Assembly: GCF_037392515.1 (NCBI RefSeq)
Contig: NC_090281.1
Coordinates: 55,344,753-55,408,752 of the forward strand
DNA from: Haliotis asinina
Lineage: Eukaryota > Mollusca > Gastropoda > Lepetellida > Haliotidae
Direction: 5' to 3'
Length of the DNA stretch: 64,000 bases
Part shown: piece by piece, positions 61,578 through 64,000 of the stretch
Position numbering within the stretch: the stretch's first letter is position 1
Layout of the letters: the number at the start of each line of letters is the position of its first letter
Position numbers and translations under genes: made by a program
The notes under the pieces: model-generated
Told to the model about the DNA's origin: nothing
Seen by the model: the letters and a program-made list of their open reading frames with translations, nothing else
The model's database searches: none

Positions 61578-61690
61578 ATAGATAGATAGATAGATAGATG
61601 ACTTTATGATGTTTTCAGCAATATTCCAGCAACATCATGGTTGAGGACACCAGAAATGGGCTTCACACACTGCACCCATGTGGGGTAGAA
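61578..61690 (-). mobile_element. (GATA)n tract and truncated SINE-A
   Basis: Five GATA units, then TCAGCAATATTCCAGCAAC, GGACACCAGAAATGGGCTTC and ACCCATGTGGGG. It stops before the B box, so the tRNA-like head is absent. Confidence 0.85.
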
Positions 61691-64000
61691 ACAAAACATC
61701 AAGTTATTTGTTAAATGTTTATTCAATGATATAGCGCATAAATTCAATGGTAGGAAAAAGGCTTTACAAAATGTTGATAATCTGAAAACGGGATGATTTC
61801 TACTCAGAAAAAAACTGTACAAACAGCATCATGAACTGTACAATAGTGAAAATGTTCCCATGAAGAACATCCAACAGATTACTTGATACCTTGGTGATAC
61901 TACAGAACATTTTGCCATCAAAATAGTGTACTACCTATCAGCAATTACAAAATACAACTCCTTGACTGCACTGTACACAGTGGCATTAAGCAATGCTTCA
62001 GGTCAATATAAGCACTGAAATCTAGCCAGGAATCTCTCTACATTCCAAACTAAGATGACTCCGTGCGCAAGTCATGAACTTTGTTTATGCAATATTCAAA
62101 TATTTTTAAAATAATTATTTTGGAGAAACGAGCTTTTTCAAACATTTTTAACATCACAGCTATAATTTGGTTTTATTCCATTATGTATACCTAACCATTA
62201 AAGCCTATGTGTCTTGATATCAGTAAAGCTCATGACCCAGACATCACATAGGCAATTTTCATTCCAATTTGGAATTTTTTTCACGTACATTGGCAGTGGA
62301 CTTGAGGCTAAAATCCTAGAATTTCTAGTCTACTCCAAACAGCAAATATCAACCTGCAAGCTCATCCAAGACACCACATGCAACAGGCATAATGGTCAAT
62401 GTCATACTTCCTTGGCCTAGAATCAGGTTCATCTTGTTCAGAAAAACAAGTCAAGTGTATGTGGTTTAAATGCCGTCATGGACAAAGATTTCTACAAAAG
62501 AAACCAAAATATCTTTCACATGGATATCTGATCATGCATAAATAACATGTGAATTCTTAAGAATAGATATTTCTCTTACTTAGTTATTCTAATATGAAAA
62601 TTGTGTTTCATGTGTATTACACTCTTTTTGAGAAATGGACATCAGACAATGATCAAATTCAAGTTCTCACATTCACAGAGCATCTCCTTAAACATCCAGC
62701 ATATTTTTTTCTAGTTTCTCAAAGTAAATAAAGCTCTTGTGAGAGGTAACACAACATAACACAAAGACAAGCACAGCAACACTACAAGATCCTACAACCA
62801 AGCCGTTCCACCCTGAGCCAGTCAACATGTCTGAATTATCACAGATACTAGCTACCACACAACTATGCATAGAAGACTAAGCTATCTAAACCTGTATAAG
62901 CCTATTCAAACTTAACGCAAAACAAAAGAATATAAAATATAGTATTCAAGCATAATCATATCTTGTAGGCATGCTGGAGCTATGAATTTCAACCATGAAT
63001 ATTATCTGAAAAATGTGAAGAGAATAAGAAAATGACAGTTTTAAGGAAAATTGTCTTTTAGTAGTTATCATGTAGAAAATTTTGGCTGCAATCATATGAA
63101 TCATAACAGGGTCATAGACATCTCACCCTTTGGTCAGATCCCAAGAACAATTAACTTGCTGACTGATTAACCAGAATTTGGGTTTCAAACAATAATGGCA
63201 CAGCTGAGGCATGTTCAGAACCATGAGCACCTGTGCTATTGCCTCCCATGAGCGCTCGCATCGGCCCTGCACAAATGCGAGCACTTGGGTACATTAAACC
63301 ATTCATGACCAACTTGTGTTACACCCAGACAAGTCTTCTTGTTGGAGGTTACAGAAAGGGGCGAGGGGTGACGAATAACATTAAAACATCATTGCAATCT
63401 TGGTACATTTGGCAAGCAGCTGTGCTGATGGTTCATGTGTGTGCTGGGGCATTTGAACAGACACAGGCATTCAGGATGGAACACTCACTAGCGTTCGTGG
63501 ACACTCACGGTTCTGAACACGTCTCTGGACCTATCTAAGGTACCATTCAGCAGAGCAGGCTAATACTGTTCTTGTAGTATGAACAGACAGGCAATATTAA
63601 ACACAGACAGGAAATTCACATACAATCAACATCAATGAGGTAAGTAGCATGTTTCATCTATGCACTTATAAACCACCGTATCTGACATTTGATTGCACTT
63701 GCCTCTCCTGATGACAACATGACTTCATCACCATCATAAAGTACAAAATAATTCCTTCTGTATGTCTCAAAGAAAACCTAATTCTCTGTGGAAACATGTA
63801 AATGAAGTGTTTGATTGTTTGACTGGTATCAAGTGGGTTAAAACAAGATGAACTCAGTATGTTTCTGAACAAACAGTGACTTTCTGTCTTACTACTAATC
63901 TACCAATTTTGAGAAGGTAATTTGCATAAAATGGATCTATGGACAGCTTACTTGTAAAGTGATGAGAATAGAAAATACTACATAAACTCTTTCTGATGTC
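61691..64000 (-). other. No gene seen; possible 3' UTR of a convergent gene
   Basis: 2.3 kb without SINEs or satellites. On the minus strand AATAAA occurs at 61723-61718, which could end a gene entering from the right edge. No coding exon was found; a 101-codon plus-strand frame at 63233-63538 has no supporting signal. Confidence 0.25.

Noticed and set aside
63233-63538. 101-codon frame at the right end
   Set aside because: No family resemblance; better explained as chance in a possible untranslated region.
1-64000. Retroviral, LTR or other virus-like elements
   Set aside because: I saw no reverse transcriptase, capsid or envelope-like frame and no paired long terminal repeats in this window.

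Overview
This is eukaryotic DNA, most likely from a marine gastropod of the abalone type (Haliotis-like). The support is two dispersed short-element families with shared 3' tails that I recall as typical of abalone and related molluscs, and a single clear host gene with animal-type introns. The species assignment is inference from memory of these repeats; no search was run.

Layout. From 1 to about 52.2 kb I find no convincing protein-coding gene. This part has tRNA-headed and related SINEs, several foldback elements, and a striking cluster of minisatellites: a 26-bp unit (2.3-4.4 kb), a 36-bp unit (12.0-12.4 kb), a 30-bp unit (13.0-15.0 kb), a second unrelated 36-bp unit (26.7-28.1 kb) and a 21-bp unit (28.3-30.3 kb). 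Smaller or decayed arrays lie at 1.0-2.0, 20.6-21.1, 22.9-24.5, 43.7-44.2, 45.9-46.6 and 51.9-52.2 kb. Most unit lengths are multiples of three, so the arrays produce very long open frames on both strands; these are mostly passive. Between the arrays are stretches of ordered, mostly repeat-poor sequence (9.2-12.0, 15.4-19.1, 32.3-33.6, 38.9-39.9, 41.7-42.9 kb) that could be regulatory DNA. One of them holds a possible 58-codon exon at 17,630 behind an E-box and a YY1-like start motif.

From 52.4 to about 61 kb lies the one gene I can name, TMEM33 (Pom33 family, ER membrane). It has seven coding exons from 52,888 to 56,938 that splice into a complete 265-residue protein. Just upstream, on the other strand, is a possible first exon of a divergent gene (ATG at 52,454, Met-Ala-Leu-Phe-Glu-Glu..., consensus splice donor). 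Its first 35 bases are repeated in inverted orientation 200 bp away. The 3' flank of TMEM33 (56.9-61.0 kb) carries three SINEs, several poly(A) signals and one pogo-like foldback element. The right end (61.7-64.0 kb) has no recognised gene, but may be the 3' untranslated region of a convergent gene.
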